DNA from: Azospirillum agricola
Lineage (GTDB): Bacteria; Pseudomonadota; Alphaproteobacteria; Azospirillales; Azospirillaceae
DNA: 64,000 bases
Reading direction: 5' to 3'
NCBI RefSeq assembly: GCF_017876095.1
Contig: NZ_JAGINM010000014.1
Coordinates: 1 to 64,000 of the forward strand
Shown: in pieces, positions 30,247 to 39,368 of the stretch
Numbering within the stretch: position 1 is the first letter of the stretch
How the letters are laid out: each line of letters begins with the position of its first letter
Position numbers and translations under genes: made by a program
Notes under the pieces: model-generated
What the model was told of the DNA's origin: nothing
The model's input: only the letters and a program-made list of their open reading frames with translations
Databases searched by the model: none

Positions 30247-30747
30247 GTGTCCAAGGACATCACCGTCAAGATCGCCACCGCCACCGTTGAACAGCTCCGC
30301 TACCACGCAGGTGTGGTGCTGGGGCTGGATCTCGGTCCGAACCCCAACATCAAGGCTGAGACCCTGCGCGCCAAGATCTCGAGCGCCGGATATGGCCGCG
30401 ACGAGATCGTCGTGCCCGACAGCCTGGGCGATGCGGGCGAAACCCCCGCCGCCGATCAGGTGCCGGCCCATGCGGTCGATCCCGGCAGCTACCAGCGTGG
30501 TCCGCGCGCCCAGATCCTCATCGAGCGTCAGGAAGGGCCCGGCGGCGACCGCGGCGTGTTCGTCGCCGTCAACGGCAAATCGATCATCATCCCACGCGGC
30601 AAGCCCTGCGACGTCGGCGTGCCCTACGTCGAGGCCCTCCAGAACGCCGTCCAAACCGTCTACGACATGGACGACGAGGGCAACATCAGCTCGCGCGACG
30701 TTCCGCTCTACCCGATGCGCGTCCTGTCCATGCCGGCGGCGGCCTGA
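30247..30747 (+). CDS. Structural protein of the head region, 166 aa
   Basis: Starts at GTG 30247. Residues 10-50 form a small helical LEM/SAP-like unit (IKAETLRAKISSAGYG); the rest is beta-rich (RAQILIERQEGPGGDRGVFV, SIIIPRGKPCDVGVPYVEAL). Equivalent genes follow the capsid gene in Bcep22-like phages. Role unknown. Confidence 0.65.
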   Translation: MSKDITVKIATATVEQLRYHAGVVLGLDLGPNPNIKAETLRAKISSAGYGRDEIVVPDSLGDAGETPAADQVPAHAVDPGSYQRGPRAQILIERQEGPGGDRGVFVAVNGKSIIIPRGKPCDVGVPYVEALQNAVQTVYDMDDEGNISSRDVPLYPMRVLSMPAAA

Positions 30748-30762
30748 TCGGAGCGCCGGACC

Positions 30763-31449
30763 ATGGCCACCTTCCTCGAACTCTGCCAGATGGTCGCGCG
30801 TGACAGCGGCACCGTCTCCGGCGCGCAGCCGACCAGCGTGACCGGGCAGACGGGCCGGCTGGCGAAGATCGTCAGCTTCGTGTCGCAGGCGTGGACCGAC
30901 ATCCAGAACAGCCGCAGCGCGTGGGAATGGATGCGGGCGGAGTTCGAGGGCGTGACCATCGCCGGCACCGGCGAATACACGCCGGCCGCCTGGAACATCG
31001 CCGACCTCGCCGAGTGGATCGTCGAGCCCGGCTCGATCACGATCTACGACCAAGCCGTCGGCCCGGCCGATGAGGGCGAGATCGAGGTCATCGGCTGGCA
31101 GTATTACCGCCGCCTCTACGGCCGGGGCGTCCAGACCGCCATGCGTCCCATCGCCTGCGCCATCAAGCCCAACGGGTCGCTGCTGCTCGGCCCGGTACCG
31201 GATGGCGTCTACGTCGTGCGCGGCGAATACCGGACCGTGCCGCAGGTTCTGGCCGCCAACGGCGACGTGCCGACCCTGCCGGCCCGCTTCCATGAGGCGA
31301 TCAAATGGCGCGCCCTCCAACTGCTGGCCGAGCACGACGAGGCGCCCACCGCCATGACGACCGCCGCTGTGAACTACGCGCGCGTGCTGGCCGCCCTGGA
31401 GCGCGACCAACTGCCCCAGGTCACCATCGGCGGAGGGCCGCTCGCGTGA
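30763..31449 (+). CDS. Head-tail connector (adaptor) protein, 228 aa
   Basis: TFLELCQMVARDSGTVSG and IVSFVSQAWTDIQNSR at the N-terminus, then FHEAIKWRALQLLAEHDEAP, are the pattern of the phage adaptor protein that sits below the portal in short-tailed phages. Position between head genes and the nozzle gene fits. The stop overlaps the GTG of the nozzle gene. Confidence 0.75.
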   Translation: MATFLELCQMVARDSGTVSGAQPTSVTGQTGRLAKIVSFVSQAWTDIQNSRSAWEWMRAEFEGVTIAGTGEYTPAAWNIADLAEWIVEPGSITIYDQAVGPADEGEIEVIGWQYYRRLYGRGVQTAMRPIACAIKPNGSLLLGPVPDGVYVVRGEYRTVPQVLAANGDVPTLPARFHEAIKWRALQLLAEHDEAPTAMTTAAVNYARVLAALERDQLPQVTIGGGPLA

Positions 31450-33530
31450 GCCAGACCACCGCGCACTTCTCGACCGTCGGCGGCCTCGACCTCGTGACCC
31501 CCGCCATCAAGCGCGACCCCGGCGCCGCGATCGGCGGCGTGAACTACGAGCCGCGCCTGGAGGGCTACACCCGCGTCGCCGGCCATGAGCGTGTCGACGG
31601 GCGCCCGCTCGCCTCCACGGCCTCCTACTGGGTGCTGCCTTTCACCACCGGCGCCGGCGCCATCACCGAAGGGCAGACCGTCACTGGCGCCGCCAGCGGC
31701 GCCACGGGAGAGGCGCTGATCGCCGCTGTGATCGAGAGCGGCACCTATGGCGCCGGCAGCGCCGCCGGCTATCTGGTGCTGACCGCTGTGACCGGGACGT
31801 TCCAGAATGGCGAGGCGCTGAAGGTCGGCGGCGTGACCAAGGCGACCGCCGCCGACACCGCGACCGAGCGCGGCGCCACGAACGACCCCGACGACCAGGC
31901 GTGGCTGCGCGACGCCGTCGAGACGCAGCGGGCCAAAATCGGGGACGTGCCTGGTTCCGGCCCGATCCGGGGCGTCTGGGGCTACGGCGGCAACCTCTAC
32001 GCCTTCCGGAACAACGCAGGCGGCACAGCCTGCGTCATGCACAAGGCGACGGCCGCCGGCTGGGTGGCGCAGGCGCTGGGCAGCCGCGTGAAGTTCACGG
32101 ATGGGACGGGCCTCATCACCGAGGGCCAGACGGTCGCGGGTGGGACCTCCGGCGCGACCGGCGTCGTTACGCGTGTCGTGGTGCGCGAGGGCGATTGGAC
32201 TGCGGGCAACGAGGCGGTCGGCCAGCTGGTGTTCGCCACCATCTCCGGCGCCTTCCTCAACGGCGAGGAGCTGCGCGTCGGCGGCGTGAAGAAGGCCGTG
32301 GCCGATGGCGCCTCGTCGACGATCACGCTGCTGCCCGGCGGCCGCTTCGAATTCACGACCTACAACTTCACCGGCCTCGCTGGCGCCGCCCGCATGTACG
32401 GCTGCGACGGCGTCAACCCGGCCTTCGAATGGGATGGCGTGGTCTTCGCGCTGATCCTGACCGGCATGACGGCGGACATGCCCCGCCACATCGCCGCCCA
32501 TTCCAACTACCTGTTTCTCGCCTTCGACGCCTCGCTCCAGTTCAGCGGGCTGGGCTCGCCCTACGAGTGGTCGGTGCTGGCCGGCGCAGGTGAGCTGTCG
32601 ATCGGCGAAGCCATCACCGGCTTGGTCGCGGGCTACGCCGGTACGCTGGTCGCCTTCGGCCGCAACCGCATCGGCATCCTCTACGGCACGGTGTTCGGTG
32701 GCGGCACGAGCGCTGACGGCGACCTGAAGATCATCACGGAGGAGGCCGGTGCGGTCGAGTGGTCGGTGCAGGCCATGGCGCAGCCGATCTTCCTGGATGA
32801 CCGAGGGGTGCGCAACCTCGCCAGCGTCCAGGAGTTCGGCGATTTCCAGGCCGGCACCCTGTCGCGTCTGATCAAGCCCTACCTCGACGCCAAGCGCCGG
32901 GCTGGCGCCACGGTGGTGTCCAGCCTGCGCGTGCGCGACCTCAACCAGTACCGGCTCTTCTGGTCGGACGGGACCGGGCTGGTGATGGATCTCAGCGGCA
33001 CCGGCCCGGCCTTCATGCCGCTCGCCCTTGGCCGCGTCGTTCGCTGCGCTGTGTCGGTCGAGGGCGCGGACGGGGCCGAGCAGCTGTATTTCGGCTCCGA
33101 CGGCGGCTTCGTCTACCGGCTCGACAGCGGCACCAGTTTCGACGGCCAGCCGGTCGAGGCCTATGTGCGCCTCGCCTTCAACCACCTCGGATCGCCGACG
33201 CTCAACAAGCGCTTCCACAAGGCGACGGTGGAGATCACGGCCGCCCCGAACACGACGCTCTACGCCTCGGCTGACTTCGATTACGGCAATCCCGATCTGC
33301 CGTCCGCCGCCGAGCAGGGCTTCGACGTCGCCGGCCGCGGTGGCTTCTGGAATGAAGCCGCCTGGAACGAATTCTACTGGTCCGCTCCAGTGGAGGGGCT
33401 TGCCGAGGCGTACATCGACGGCTCCGGCACGAGCATCTCACTGGCGATCGGCACCGAGGCGACGCACGAGGATCCGCACACCATCCACGGCCTGACCTTG
33501 CACACCTCAGCGCGGGGCCTGAAGCGATGA
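31446..33530 (+). CDS. Tail nozzle / tail-hub structural protein, 694 aa
   Basis: A large beta-rich protein in the place of the P22 gp10-type nozzle. Late residues (AVEWSVQAMAQPIFLDDRG, FQAGTLSRLIKPYLDAKR) match proteins of that group. Residues about 70-145 and 215-290 are an internal duplication: each contains ITEGQTVxGxxSGATG and a NGExLxVGGVxKA end. Starts at GTG 31446. It probably forms the distal tail tube through which DNA passes. Confidence 0.75.
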   Translation: MSQTTAHFSTVGGLDLVTPAIKRDPGAAIGGVNYEPRLEGYTRVAGHERVDGRPLASTASYWVLPFTTGAGAITEGQTVTGAASGATGEALIAAVIESGTYGAGSAAGYLVLTAVTGTFQNGEALKVGGVTKATAADTATERGATNDPDDQAWLRDAVETQRAKIGDVPGSGPIRGVWGYGGNLYAFRNNAGGTACVMHKATAAGWVAQALGSRVKFTDGTGLITEGQTVAGGTSGATGVVTRVVVREGDWTAGNEAVGQLVFATISGAFLNGEELRVGGVKKAVADGASSTITLLPGGRFEFTTYNFTGLAGAARMYGCDGVNPAFEWDGVVFALILTGMTADMPRHIAAHSNYLFLAFDASLQFSGLGSPYEWSVLAGAGELSIGEAITGLVAGYAGTLVAFGRNRIGILYGTVFGGGTSADGDLKIITEEAGAVEWSVQAMAQPIFLDDRGVRNLASVQEFGDFQAGTLSRLIKPYLDAKRRAGATVVSSLRVRDLNQYRLFWSDGTGLVMDLSGTGPAFMPLALGRVVRCAVSVEGADGAEQLYFGSDGGFVYRLDSGTSFDGQPVEAYVRLAFNHLGSPTLNKRFHKATVEITAAPNTTLYASADFDYGNPDLPSAAEQGFDVAGRGGFWNEAAWNEFYWSAPVEGLAEAYIDGSGTSISLAIGTEATHEDPHTIHGLTLHTSARGLKR

Positions 33531-35608
33531 CCAACGGCTTCTTCAACCACGACAATCCGGAATCGCGCCGCACGCTGGCGCGGGCTGAGAGCATCAACGC
33601 CACCTTTCAGGCGGTTCAGGACGGCTTCGACAAGCTCCCGACCGAGGATCAGCTGAAGCAGGGGCGCGCGACCTACGGCACCGACAGCGGCGCCGCGAAC
33701 GCCTACGTCGTCACGCTGCCCTACGCGCCTGCCGCCTACACCGAGGGCATGGAGATCGTCTTCCGGCCGTTGGCTGCGAACACAGGCGGGCCGTGTACGG
33801 TCAATATCGTCGGCGTGTCCGGGCTGCTGGGCGTGAAGAGCATCAAGCGGCAGAACGGGGACTCGCCGCTGGCTCTCGATCTGGTCGCCGGAGGCCCGAC
33901 CACGCTGCGCTACGACGGCACCACGTTCCGGCTGGCAGGCATCCAGGGCGGCGACATCGTGGCGGCAGCGAGCAGCGCGGCGGCGGCCCTGGCCTCAGAG
34001 CAGGCGGCAGCCGGATCAGCGGGCGCGGCGGCGGGCAGCGCCGGTGCTGCCGCGTTGAGCGCCGGAGCGGCGGCGGGATCGGCCGGCGCTGCTGCCGGCA
34101 GCGCCGGAGCGGCATCTTCCTCGGCGGGCGCGGCGGCGGGCAGCGCCACCGCAGCCGCCAACAGTGCGGTCCTCGCCGACCAGAACGCGTCGGCAGCCGG
34201 TGGCGCCGCCCCGTCCGCGCGCTTGTCCTGGGACGCTGGGACGTCGGCCACCGATCCCGGCGCCGGCAAGGTCCGCGTCAACAGCGCCACGCTCGCCAGC
34301 GTCACCGCTCTCCACATCTCCGAGACCGACGCCGCCGGCGCCAACCTCGCCGCCGTCTTCGCCTCATGGACCGCGTCGACGAACGCGATCAAGGGGCGGC
34401 TGCGCATCGCCCATCGCCTGAACCTGACCGTCTGGCTCGAAGCCGACGTCACCGCCGCGACCGACAACGGCGCGTGGTGGACGTTGACGCTCGCCAACCC
34501 GACCGGCCCCGGCGGGCTCGTCGCCGCCGATGTCGTGGCCGTGTCGGTCGCGCGCGCGGGCAACGTCGGTGCCGACGGGTTGTTCACCGCCGCCACCGGC
34601 GCCGAGGCCGCCACCGGCACCAGCACCACCAAGGCCGTAACACCGGCAGCCCTTGCCGGCTGGCTCCCGAACCTGACCGAGCTGACCGCGCTGAACATCG
34701 ATCGGGAGGCGGACCGAATCCCCCTCTACGATGCGTCCGGCGCCGTGGTCCGGTGGGTGCGGCCCTCCAGCCTCGGTGGCCTCCGCTTCGCGGGGGTGGT
34801 GACGAAGGCGTCGGCCTACACCGTCACCACCGCCGATGCCGGCGTACTCATCCTGGCGTCCGGGACCTGGACCCTCGCGCTGCCTGCCGCCGCGAGTGCC
34901 GGCAATGGGTTCTCGATCCTGCTCAAGAACACGTCGTCGGGCACGATCACGGTTGATCCGGCGGGCAGCGAGACCGTCAACGGCAGCGCGACGATAGCGG
35001 TCCCGCATGGGGCATCGGCGATCCTCGTTTGCGACGGCGCGGGATGGCAGGCCATCGGTATCCCCGCTACGGATGGTAGCTGGACTTGGGACCCGACACA
35101 GATCGGGACCGGCTTGACGCTATCGTCTGCCAATACCGTTGTTTCTACAACAAGTTATGGCTCCGCTCTTGGCAACACCGCCATCACCGGCCTCAAGTAT
35201 TTCGAGCTGACGGCGCTTGATGCGGGGGCCGGACAAAGGATTGCTGGCGTGTGTGTTGCTGGCGCGGCCCTGACGAATACAGCATTCATCGGAAACGCGC
35301 GGGGTTACGGGTACAACAGCAACGGCACCAAAGCGAACAGCGCGTCAGGAAACTCATTCGGCGCAACGTATACAACCGGTGACGTTATGGGGTTTGCAGT
35401 CAACACCAACACGCTCGGCATTTGGGCTGCAAAGAACAATGTGTGGCAAGGCGGTGGCGATCCTGTAACGGGGGCAAATCCCATGTTCACGCTGTCGCCC
35501 GGCGTCTATTACCCGGCCGGTTACATGGACGGCACAAGCGGTGCCCAATCCTGGAAAATCAATGCCGGGTTGATCTACGCGCCGCCCGCCGGCTTTACGC
35601 CGCTTTGA
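33527..35608 (+). CDS. Tail fibre with SPRY-like receptor-binding tip, 693 aa
   Basis: The N-terminal 140 residues anchor the fibre (NGFFNHDNPESRRTLARAES). Residues 145-225 are Ala/Ser/Gly repeats of the AGSAGAAAGSAG type, probably a trimeric shaft. A further beta-rich region follows, and the last 165 residues (LKYFELTALDAGAGQRIAGV, GNARGYGYNSNGTKANSASG, VGIWAAK-like segment, PAGYMDG) resemble the B30.2/SPRY fold seen in phage adhesins. The DNA coding for this tip is clearly more A+T-rich than the rest of the gene. Confidence 0.8.
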   Translation: MTNGFFNHDNPESRRTLARAESINATFQAVQDGFDKLPTEDQLKQGRATYGTDSGAANAYVVTLPYAPAAYTEGMEIVFRPLAANTGGPCTVNIVGVSGLLGVKSIKRQNGDSPLALDLVAGGPTTLRYDGTTFRLAGIQGGDIVAAASSAAAALASEQAAAGSAGAAAGSAGAAALSAGAAAGSAGAAAGSAGAASSSAGAAAGSATAAANSAVLADQNASAAGGAAPSARLSWDAGTSATDPGAGKVRVNSATLASVTALHISETDAAGANLAAVFASWTASTNAIKGRLRIAHRLNLTVWLEADVTAATDNGAWWTLTLANPTGPGGLVAADVVAVSVARAGNVGADGLFTAATGAEAATGTSTTKAVTPAALAGWLPNLTELTALNIDREADRIPLYDASGAVVRWVRPSSLGGLRFAGVVTKASAYTVTTADAGVLILASGTWTLALPAAASAGNGFSILLKNTSSGTITVDPAGSETVNGSATIAVPHGASAILVCDGAGWQAIGIPATDGSWTWDPTQIGTGLTLSSANTVVSTTSYGSALGNTAITGLKYFELTALDAGAGQRIAGVCVAGAALTNTAFIGNARGYGYNSNGTKANSASGNSFGATYTTGDVMGFAVNTNTLGIWAAKNNVWQGGGDPVTGANPMFTLSPGVYYPAGYMDGTSGAQSWKINAGLIYAPPAGFTPL

Positions 35609-35621
35609 GGTGACTTCTCCC

Positions 35622-36155
35622 ATGGAAATCTTCGAGAAAATCCGGACCTTCGACGCGGCCACGCACCGGCAGGCTGCCGCCTACACCGACACGCCGGACA
35701 CGGACAACAACCGGGTCGTCCGCGTGTGGGCCATCGAGCCGATCCCGCCTGAGGAAATCGCCGCCGCGCTCGCGACTGCTCGTGCTGCCGCCGTGCTCGC
35801 CAACAACGCCGCCGCCGGCCGGGCGCGCGAGGCCTACCTGACCGCCGTGCCGGGACAGGCGACGACCTACGCCGCCAAGCAGGCGGAGATGATGCGCTGG
35901 GTCGTCTCGGGCCGCCTGGCCGACGTGACCGCCGATGCCTACCCGTGGGCTGGCGACCGGGCGCAACTGCGCGCCGTTACCGTCGCCGAGGTGCTGGCGG
36001 AGTGGGAAGCCGTTACCGCCGCCTGGGAGACGGTAGGCCGCCAAATCGAGGCCGAGCGCGAGCGCGTCAACCTCGCCATCGAGGTGGCCAGCGACATGCC
36101 GGCGATACAGGCGGCGCGGGACAGCGCGGACTACCCGTCGCCCGATCCGTCCTGA
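35622..36155 (+). CDS. Probable tail-fibre assembly or accessory protein, 177 aa
   Basis: Directly follows the fibre gene; ATG 35622 is chosen over a GTG at 35610. Mostly helical and acidic (EMMRWVVSGRLADVTADAYP, VLAEWEAVTAAWETVGRQIE). Position suggests a fibre chaperone. No family signature is certain. Confidence 0.6.
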   Translation: MEIFEKIRTFDAATHRQAAAYTDTPDTDNNRVVRVWAIEPIPPEEIAAALATARAAAVLANNAAAGRAREAYLTAVPGQATTYAAKQAEMMRWVVSGRLADVTADAYPWAGDRAQLRAVTVAEVLAEWEAVTAAWETVGRQIEAERERVNLAIEVASDMPAIQAARDSADYPSPDPS

Positions 36156-36206
36156 CCCAACACCTACCCGCACACCCCGTTCGCAGATCTCCATGCGGAG
36201 TCCATC

Positions 36207-36380
36207 ATGTTCGATCATCCCACCGACAACGCTGCCGCCGCAGTCACCCTCACCGCACCCGGCTGGGCTACCTTGCTCGCCGACGTCAACGCGGTGCTGA
36301 CCACCACGTCGCTGCTGCTCGGCATCGCCTTCCTGCTGTGGCGGTGGCACCGCGCGAACCGCACGGGAGTCGACCAATGA
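36207..36380 (+). CDS. Putative holin, 57 aa
   Basis: One membrane segment (VLTTTSLLLGIAFLLW) followed by basic RWHRANRTG, immediately before and overlapping the lysozyme gene (ATGA). GGAG lies seven bases before ATG 36207. Size and gene order fit a class III-type or single-helix holin that would time membrane permeabilisation. Confidence 0.65.
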   Translation: MFDHPTDNAAAAVTLTAPGWATLLADVNAVLTTTSLLLGIAFLLWRWHRANRTGVDQ

Positions 36381-37063
36381 CCAGCCCCGTATGCGCCGCT
36401 GCCGTCGATCTGGTGAAGCATTTCGAGGGGCTTTACCTGACCGCCTACCGCTGCCCGGCCGGGGTGCCGACCATCGGCTTCGGTCACACCGCCGGCGTTA
36501 CCGAGGCGGACATCGGACGGCGCCGGATCACCGCCGCCCAGGCGGACGCCTTCCTGTCCGCCGACCTGACCGCCGCCGCCGGACAGGTGGATGGGTTGGC
36601 CAGGGTGGCCCTGACTCCCGATCAGCGCGGCGCGCTCGCCTCCTTCGTGTTCAACCTCGGGGGCGGCAGCCTCGCCAGCTCGACACTGCTCCGGCTGCTG
36701 AACGCGGGCGACTACCAGGGGGCCGCCGGCCAGTTCGGCCGCTGGGTCTACGCCACCGTCGACGGCGTGCCGACGCAACTGCCGGGCCTCGTCAGTCGTC
36801 GCGCGGCCGAGGCGGCGCTGTTTCGGTCGGTCACCATCCCGGCCGTCCCAACCCCGCCGCTGGCTATGCCGCAGATGGGCCTCGCTCCGGCTGGGGCCGA
36901 GCGGAATCGGGTGCGTACCATACAGCGGATCGTCGGCGCCAAAGTGGACGGCATCTACGGTCCGGCCACCCACGCCGCCGTGGCGCGGTGGCAGGCCGTC
37001 CACTTCCTCAAGGCCGATGGGATCGTCGGGCCGAAGACGGCTGCGGCCATGGGCATTTCCTGA
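36377..37063 (+). CDS. Endolysin: GH24 lysozyme plus peptidoglycan-binding domain, 228 aa
   Basis: T4-type lysozyme catalytic core HFEGLYLTAYRCPAGVPTIG: Glu17, Cys26 and Thr32 have the E-X8-C-X5-T spacing of this family. It continues with the typical LTPDQRGALASFVFNLGGGS. Residues about 165-228 (QRIVGAKVDGIYGPATHAAV, GIVGPKTAAAMG) form a C-terminal peptidoglycan-binding domain, so cell-wall targeting is built in. There is no signal peptide, so release depends on the holin. Confidence 0.92.
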   Translation: MTSPVCAAAVDLVKHFEGLYLTAYRCPAGVPTIGFGHTAGVTEADIGRRRITAAQADAFLSADLTAAAGQVDGLARVALTPDQRGALASFVFNLGGGSLASSTLLRLLNAGDYQGAAGQFGRWVYATVDGVPTQLPGLVSRRAAEAALFRSVTIPAVPTPPLAMPQMGLAPAGAERNRVRTIQRIVGAKVDGIYGPATHAAVARWQAVHFLKADGIVGPKTAAAMGIS

Positions 37064-37079
37064 AACGGAGGGCACTCAT

Positions 37080-37250
37080 ATGAACCTCGCCACCATCAAG
37101 CGCGGCGGCATGCTCGCCGGTAAGAAGCGGTACCTGTTGCTGGCGGCGGTCCTCGTCGGGCCAGTCATCAGCTACCTGACCGGCGACCTCGACCTGCAAG
37201 GCCTGCTCGTGGCGACGTTGCAGGCGCTCGCCGGCTCTGCCCTGAACTGA
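37080..37250 (+). CDS. Small membrane protein of the lysis region, 56 aa
   Basis: GGAGGGC precedes ATG 37080. A basic N-terminus (GGMLAGKKR) leads into a hydrophobic helix (YLLLAAVLVGPVISYL), an acidic turn (TGDLDL) and a second weaker helix. It could be a second holin, an antiholin or a pinholin-type partner of the 57-residue protein. Confidence 0.55.
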   Translation: MNLATIKRGGMLAGKKRYLLLAAVLVGPVISYLTGDLDLQGLLVATLQALAGSALN

Positions 37251-37263
37251 GGAGGGCCACCCC

Positions 37264-38124
37264 ATGGCCTACAGCCCAGCGAACGGCGGTGGCGCCACCT
37301 GGACGCCCGAGGACGACAAGGTTGATGCCGAGGTCTCCCGGATCACGTCCAAAGGTGGCCCGCTCATGCAGCAGGCCAAGACCGACGGGCTGGCGACGGC
37401 CCAGCGGCGCGGCCTGTTGAACAGCTCGATGGCGGTCGGCTCCAGCCAGGCAGCGGTGCTCAATGCCGCCCTGCCGATGGCCGCCCAGAACGCGGCGCAG
37501 ACTGCGCAGAAGAACCTTTCGACGCAGGAATACGGCCAGAGCCGGGGGCTCCAGGAACAAAAATTCGGCTACGACAAGGACCTATCCTACCAGGACTTCC
37601 AGCAGAAATCGAACCTGTCCGACCAGGATTTTCGCCAGAACTCCTACCTGTCCAATCAGGGCTACCAGCAGAGCCGGGGCCTGCAAGAGCAGAAATACGG
37701 CTATGATTCCGCCCTCTCCACCCAGGACGCCACCCAGAAGGCGGGGCTCACGCAGCTCCAAGGCCAGTGGGATTCGCGCCTCCAGGGCGAGAAGGCGGCG
37801 ACGGACGCGGCGCTGTCGGATCAGGATTTCCGCCAGAAACTCGGGTTGCTGAACGTTGACAACGCGTCGAAGGAGAAGATCGCCTCCTGGAACGTCTCGC
37901 AGTACGAGAAGGAGCGCGCGATGTCGGCGCTTACGGCCATGGAGCAACTTTACTCCAGCCAATTCAACGCCCTCGCCAACAACACCGAACTGCCGGCCGA
38001 GGCGCGCAACCTGTACCTCGGCCACATCGCCAGCCTGCGCGAGAGCAGCCTCAATCTGGTCGAGCAGATGTACGGGATCGACCTCAACTGGGCGTCTCCG
38101 GCCGCCCCAGCCTCACAGGTGTAA
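37264..38124 (+). CDS. Virion-associated repeat protein, 286 aa
   Basis: Gln-rich helical protein with an irregular repeat: SDQDFRQN / SYQDFQQK / SDQDFRQK and QSRGLQEQKxGYD twice, between residues 95 and 195. The N-terminus has a small-residue stretch (LLNSSMAVGSSQAAVLNAAL). Likely one of the internal proteins ejected with DNA in short-tailed phages; inferred from position and composition. Confidence 0.65.
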   Translation: MAYSPANGGGATWTPEDDKVDAEVSRITSKGGPLMQQAKTDGLATAQRRGLLNSSMAVGSSQAAVLNAALPMAAQNAAQTAQKNLSTQEYGQSRGLQEQKFGYDKDLSYQDFQQKSNLSDQDFRQNSYLSNQGYQQSRGLQEQKYGYDSALSTQDATQKAGLTQLQGQWDSRLQGEKAATDAALSDQDFRQKLGLLNVDNASKEKIASWNVSQYEKERAMSALTAMEQLYSSQFNALANNTELPAEARNLYLGHIASLRESSLNLVEQMYGIDLNWASPAAPASQV

Positions 38125-38127
38125 GCC

Positions 38128-38904
38128 ATGGCGGACGAACGAGGGAGGGTGTCCCGGCAGGGTTTGCTGGTTGCAGAGCAGGCCGGGCGCGGCGGCGATC
38201 GTGTGCTCGGGCATCTGACTCCGGGCGAACTGGTGGTGCCGAAGTCCTGCCAGTCGCCGGAGCTGATGGAGGCGTTCGCCAAGGCCGCGCATGAGCGGGG
38301 ACTCAACCCGAACCGCTTCATCGTCGGTTCGGAGGAGGCCAGCCGCAACCCCAAGACGGGTTTGGAGGAGTTCCTCGAAGGGGAGAGCGGCGGCGTGGGC
38401 GACACGGGCGGAGGTGGCGCGAGCGGCAGCTCCTCGTCAGGGTCGAGCGGGAGTGCTTCTCCGGGAAGCAACTCGAACGGCGCCGGCCCCATGGGCGGCG
38501 AGAACGCAGCGCATGGCCAGAACCAGTCATCGACGGCCGCTCGCGACGCGGCCTATGGCGCCGACGGCACAACAGACGGCGGCGGAGGATTCTTCTCGGA
38601 TCCAATGGGGGTTCTTGAAGGAAGGCTTGCTGTGGACGGAAAGAATCCTGGGGCACTTGGCCTTGGCGTTGGCTTGCTCGGCGGACCGGTTGGGCTCGGG
38701 GTGAGCTATGGGCGCGAAGCGGCCGAGGCGATTGGCGGCATGATTGACCGGGGTTTGGCGTCCATCGGGCTCGACAGCACGGACAAGGGCTTCTCCGGTC
38801 CTGGCGATCCAGCCGGAACGACCGCTGGCGCCGGGCGGCTCGCTCCATCCACTGAGATCCGTCTACGCGCTCGCCGCGGCCTACTGCCGTCACGGAGGTC
38901 CTAG
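38128..38904 (+). CDS. Internal virion protein with HLTPGELVVP motif, 258 aa
   Basis: Residues 10-45 contain GRGGDRVLGHLTPGELVVP, a short conserved motif found in several phage virion proteins. A Gly/Ser-rich linker (residues 90-150) is followed by a glycine-rich hydrophobic segment (LGLGVGLLGGPVGLGVSYGR) that could enter membranes. The product ends with a basic tail and overlaps the acetyltransferase gene by one base. Confidence 0.65.
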   Translation: MADERGRVSRQGLLVAEQAGRGGDRVLGHLTPGELVVPKSCQSPELMEAFAKAAHERGLNPNRFIVGSEEASRNPKTGLEEFLEGESGGVGDTGGGGASGSSSSGSSGSASPGSNSNGAGPMGGENAAHGQNQSSTAARDAAYGADGTTDGGGGFFSDPMGVLEGRLAVDGKNPGALGLGVGLLGGPVGLGVSYGREAAEAIGGMIDRGLASIGLDSTDKGFSGPGDPAGTTAGAGRLAPSTEIRLRARRGLLPSRRS

Positions 38905-39368
38905 TGATCCGTCCCGCCAAGTTTGTGGATATCCTCCGCCTCGCTGAGCTGGCCGTCGAGATGCACGCGCGCAGCGTCTACGCCGATCGTGCGACGCTGG
39001 AGATCGACCGCTTCAAGAAACTGTGCGTCCCGGCCATCCAGAACCACGGCAAGGGCTCGTGCCTGTTCGTCGCCGAGACCGGCGGCCGGGTCGAAGGCTT
39101 CATCGTCGGCGTGATTGACCGGCTCTATGGCATCAGCCGGGAATTCTATGCCACCGACCTCTTCTTCTACGCCAGTCCAGCCGCCGATGTGCGCGCCGCC
39201 TCTCGGCTCGCCGACGCCTTTCTCGGCTGGGCGGAGGCGGTGCCGAGCGTGATCGAGGTGCGGCCGGGCGTGTCCGGCGCCATGGAGGCGTGGGGCCGGG
39301 CCGGGAAGCTCTGGGAACGCAAGGGATTGCGCCTCGACGGCGCCATGTATGTCAGGAGGCTCGGATGA
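38904..39368 (+). CDS. GNAT-family N-acetyltransferase within the virion module, 154 aa
   Basis: Starts at GTG 38904. Layout of a GNAT: IRPAKFVDILRLAELAVEMH at the start, SCLFVAETGGRVEGFIVGVI as the central strands, then YASPAADVRAASRLADAFLG in place of the acetyl-CoA loop. Related acetyltransferases lie among structural genes in Bcep22-like phages. The substrate is unknown; it might modify a virion protein or a host factor. Confidence 0.75.
   Translation: MIRPAKFVDILRLAELAVEMHARSVYADRATLEIDRFKKLCVPAIQNHGKGSCLFVAETGGRVEGFIVGVIDRLYGISREFYATDLFFYASPAADVRAASRLADAFLGWAEAVPSVIEVRPGVSGAMEAWGRAGKLWERKGLRLDGAMYVRRLG

Noticed and set aside
33960..34180. Tandem GC-rich repeats as a possible intergenic repeat array
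   Set aside because: They lie in frame inside the tail fibre and encode the Ala/Ser/Gly shaft.
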